DNA of 64,000 bases from Blastocatellia bacterium. Lineage in GTDB: Bacteria; Acidobacteriota; Blastocatellia; Chloracidobacteriales; JADJPF01. Numbering within the stretch: position 1 is the stretch's first letter; every line of letters begins with the position of its first letter. The stretch spans positions 1-64,000 of the forward strand of contig JADJPF010000022.1 in the NCBI GenBank assembly GCA_016713405.1. The letters are read 5' to 3'. Positions 62,935 to 64,000 of the stretch are shown piece after piece. The position numbers were made by a program, and so were the translations under genes. Under the pieces are notes generated by a model. The model saw nothing but the letters and a program-made list of their open reading frames with translations, had not been told where the DNA came from and ran no database searches.

Positions 62935-63978
62935 TTATTGAGTAAGATTTTTTTCTAGCAGGATTTTATTTAATTCAGCAGCTAGGTCTAAAGTAGAAGG
63001 GAAGCGTCGGTTAGGCTCTTTAGCTAAACTACGTAAAATTAATTCTTCTATTTTAGGATCAATATCAGGGCAAATAGCTTTTGGTGACGGAGGAGTTTCC
63101 CGAATATGTCTAAACATTATGCTAGTAGGGCTACCACTATGAAATGGCAATTTCCCTGTTAACATTTCAAATAATAAAACACCTAAACTATAAACATCTG
63201 ACCTACCATCAATAACTTTTTCACCTAAGCAATGTTCTGGAGACATATAAGAAGGTGTCCCAAAAACTATACCCGGGCCAGTATTAATACGATTACCATT
63301 AAGTAAACTTTTGGCAATACCAAAATCTATAACTTTGACTACTTCGCTACCATCATCCATTTTATGTAAAACAATATTGCCAGGCTTTAAGTCACGATGA
63401 ACTATACCACGACTATGAGCAACATTAAGGGCTGCACAAATTGGAGTTATGATTGCAACACATTCTGATAGATTTAATTGTTTTTTCTGTTTTATTCTTG
63501 TTAATAAAGTCTGTCCTTGCAATAGTTCCATTACAATAAAAGGAATATTTTGTTCTGTATAATCAAAATCGTAGATTGCAATTACATTTGGATGTTTAAT
63601 TGAAGCTGTAGTAACAGCTTCTAAGTGAAAGCGTTTAACTTTTATTGGATCATTAGCAAGTTCTGAAAATAATATTTTTAATGCTGTTTTGTCTTGTATT
63701 AGCAAACGTTCAGTAAGATATACTTTTGAACCCCCTCCTTCCCCCAATAAATCTAAGATTTTATATTTTCCTTTTATAATTTTATTAGAAAGTTCACTAG
63801 ATGTCTTTTTTTCACTATAACCAAAAGTGCGCTCAATTTGTTGTTGTGAATTGCTTAAAATACCTTCATCTAGTTCCAAAGCTCCCAAAGATAAAGTTTT
63901 ATCTAATTCTTTATTTTCTTCTTTATTTTCTTCTTTAACTAAATCTTCAACCAAAGTTCTTTGCTTATTTTTGGGCAT
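62935..63978 (-). CDS. Ser/Thr protein kinase
   Basis: 347 residues, soluble, with an acidic N-terminal ~65 residues before the kinase domain. GEGGGSKV (79-86), Lys101, HRDLKPGN, DFG (in VIDFGIAKS), GTPSYMSPEH activation segment and DVYSLGVLLFEMLTGKLPF. No C-terminal sensor domain, unlike typical PASTA or TPR kinases. Complete within the window. Substrates unknown. Confidence 0.95.
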   Translation of the reverse strand: MPKNKQRTLVEDLVKEENKEENKELDKTLSLGALELDEGILSNSQQQIERTFGYSEKKTSSELSNKIIKGKYKILDLLGEGGGSKVYLTERLLIQDKTALKILFSELANDPIKVKRFHLEAVTTASIKHPNVIAIYDFDYTEQNIPFIVMELLQGQTLLTRIKQKKQLNLSECVAIITPICAALNVAHSRGIVHRDLKPGNIVLHKMDDGSEVVKVIDFGIAKSLLNGNRINTGPGIVFGTPSYMSPEHCLGEKVIDGRSDVYSLGVLLFEMLTGKLPFHSGSPTSIMFRHIRETPPSPKAICPDIDPKIEELILRSLAKEPNRRFPSTLDLAAELNKILLEKNLTQ

Positions 63979-64000
63979 AATTAAAAAAATACTTTTTCTG

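Overview
The window is AT-rich DNA from a Gram-negative bacterium, most likely an Acidobacteriota member of the Blastocatellia type. Lineage pointers are two VWFA-related proteins of the acidobacterial family, an Oar-like TonB-dependent receptor with an N-terminal carboxypeptidase-regulatory domain, a kinase-associated TPR protein, several Ser/Thr kinases (one fused to an FGE-sulfatase domain) and a DUF2934 protein. The placement is inferred from gene content only. There is no rRNA, CRISPR array, prophage or insertion sequence; one tRNA gene (Gly, anticodon CCC) is present.

Layout. 1-2.8 kb: end of a TPR protein, msrA, and a two-HTH protein. 3.0-5.6 kb: rex followed by a compact bacterial microcompartment (BMC) cluster, namely a class II aldolase with a probable C-terminal encapsulation helix, a hexameric shell protein, a pentameric vertex protein, and then a cyclic-phosphate-processing receiver protein. 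5.6-13.1 kb (minus strand): secreted protein, two VWFA proteins, a degenerate M16 peptidase-like protein and a TonB/TolA-like protein. 14-22 kb: FAD-linked oxidase, TrmH-type methyltransferase, M20 peptidase, LpxL-type acyltransferase, mannose-6-phosphate isomerase-type cupin, diheme cytochrome c, ArsA-like ATPase and OsmC. 22.3-33.5 kb: a large double beta-propeller protein, HU with a basic tail, PBP4-type peptidase, HAD phosphatase, ketopantoate reductase, two VOC proteins, a kinase-FGE fusion and an amidinotransferase. 33.8-48.8 kb: uvrB, a BNR/TonB-receptor/Cys-rich cluster, a DUF5666 protein, SDR, tRNA-Gly, phosphoesterase, PIG-L deacetylase, DUF2071 and DUF2934 proteins. 49-57 kb: ECF-like sigma factor, NtrY-like histidine kinase, a cytosine methyltransferase with an HNH nuclease, class III aminotransferase, a TacAT-like toxin-antitoxin pair and a YheT-like hydrolase. 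57-64 kb: glnA with a textbook sigma-54 promoter, a GAF-AAA+-Fis activator gene, a CrtI-type desaturase, two small proteins and a Ser/Thr kinase.

Functional themes. (i) A redox-linked BMC module: rex sits directly upstream of the aldolase/shell genes, but no aldehyde dehydrogenase or phosphotransacylase is visible, so the organelle must draw on genes elsewhere. (ii) A self-contained nitrogen circuit: a sigma-54 activator gene lies just upstream of glnA, paired palindromes lie about 113-155 bp above a GG-N10-GC promoter, and a near-copy of the palindrome sits in front of the activator gene itself. (iii) A possible metal-related surface cluster built from a TonB receptor, a CPCC-containing BNR protein and a Cys-rich exported protein.

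Sequence quality. Six genes are broken by single-base frameshifts. Five look like one lost base, four of them readable as a shortened run of identical bases, and the two parts always join into one complete family member. I read most of these as assembly or base-calling errors and annotate them as whole genes, marking the break.
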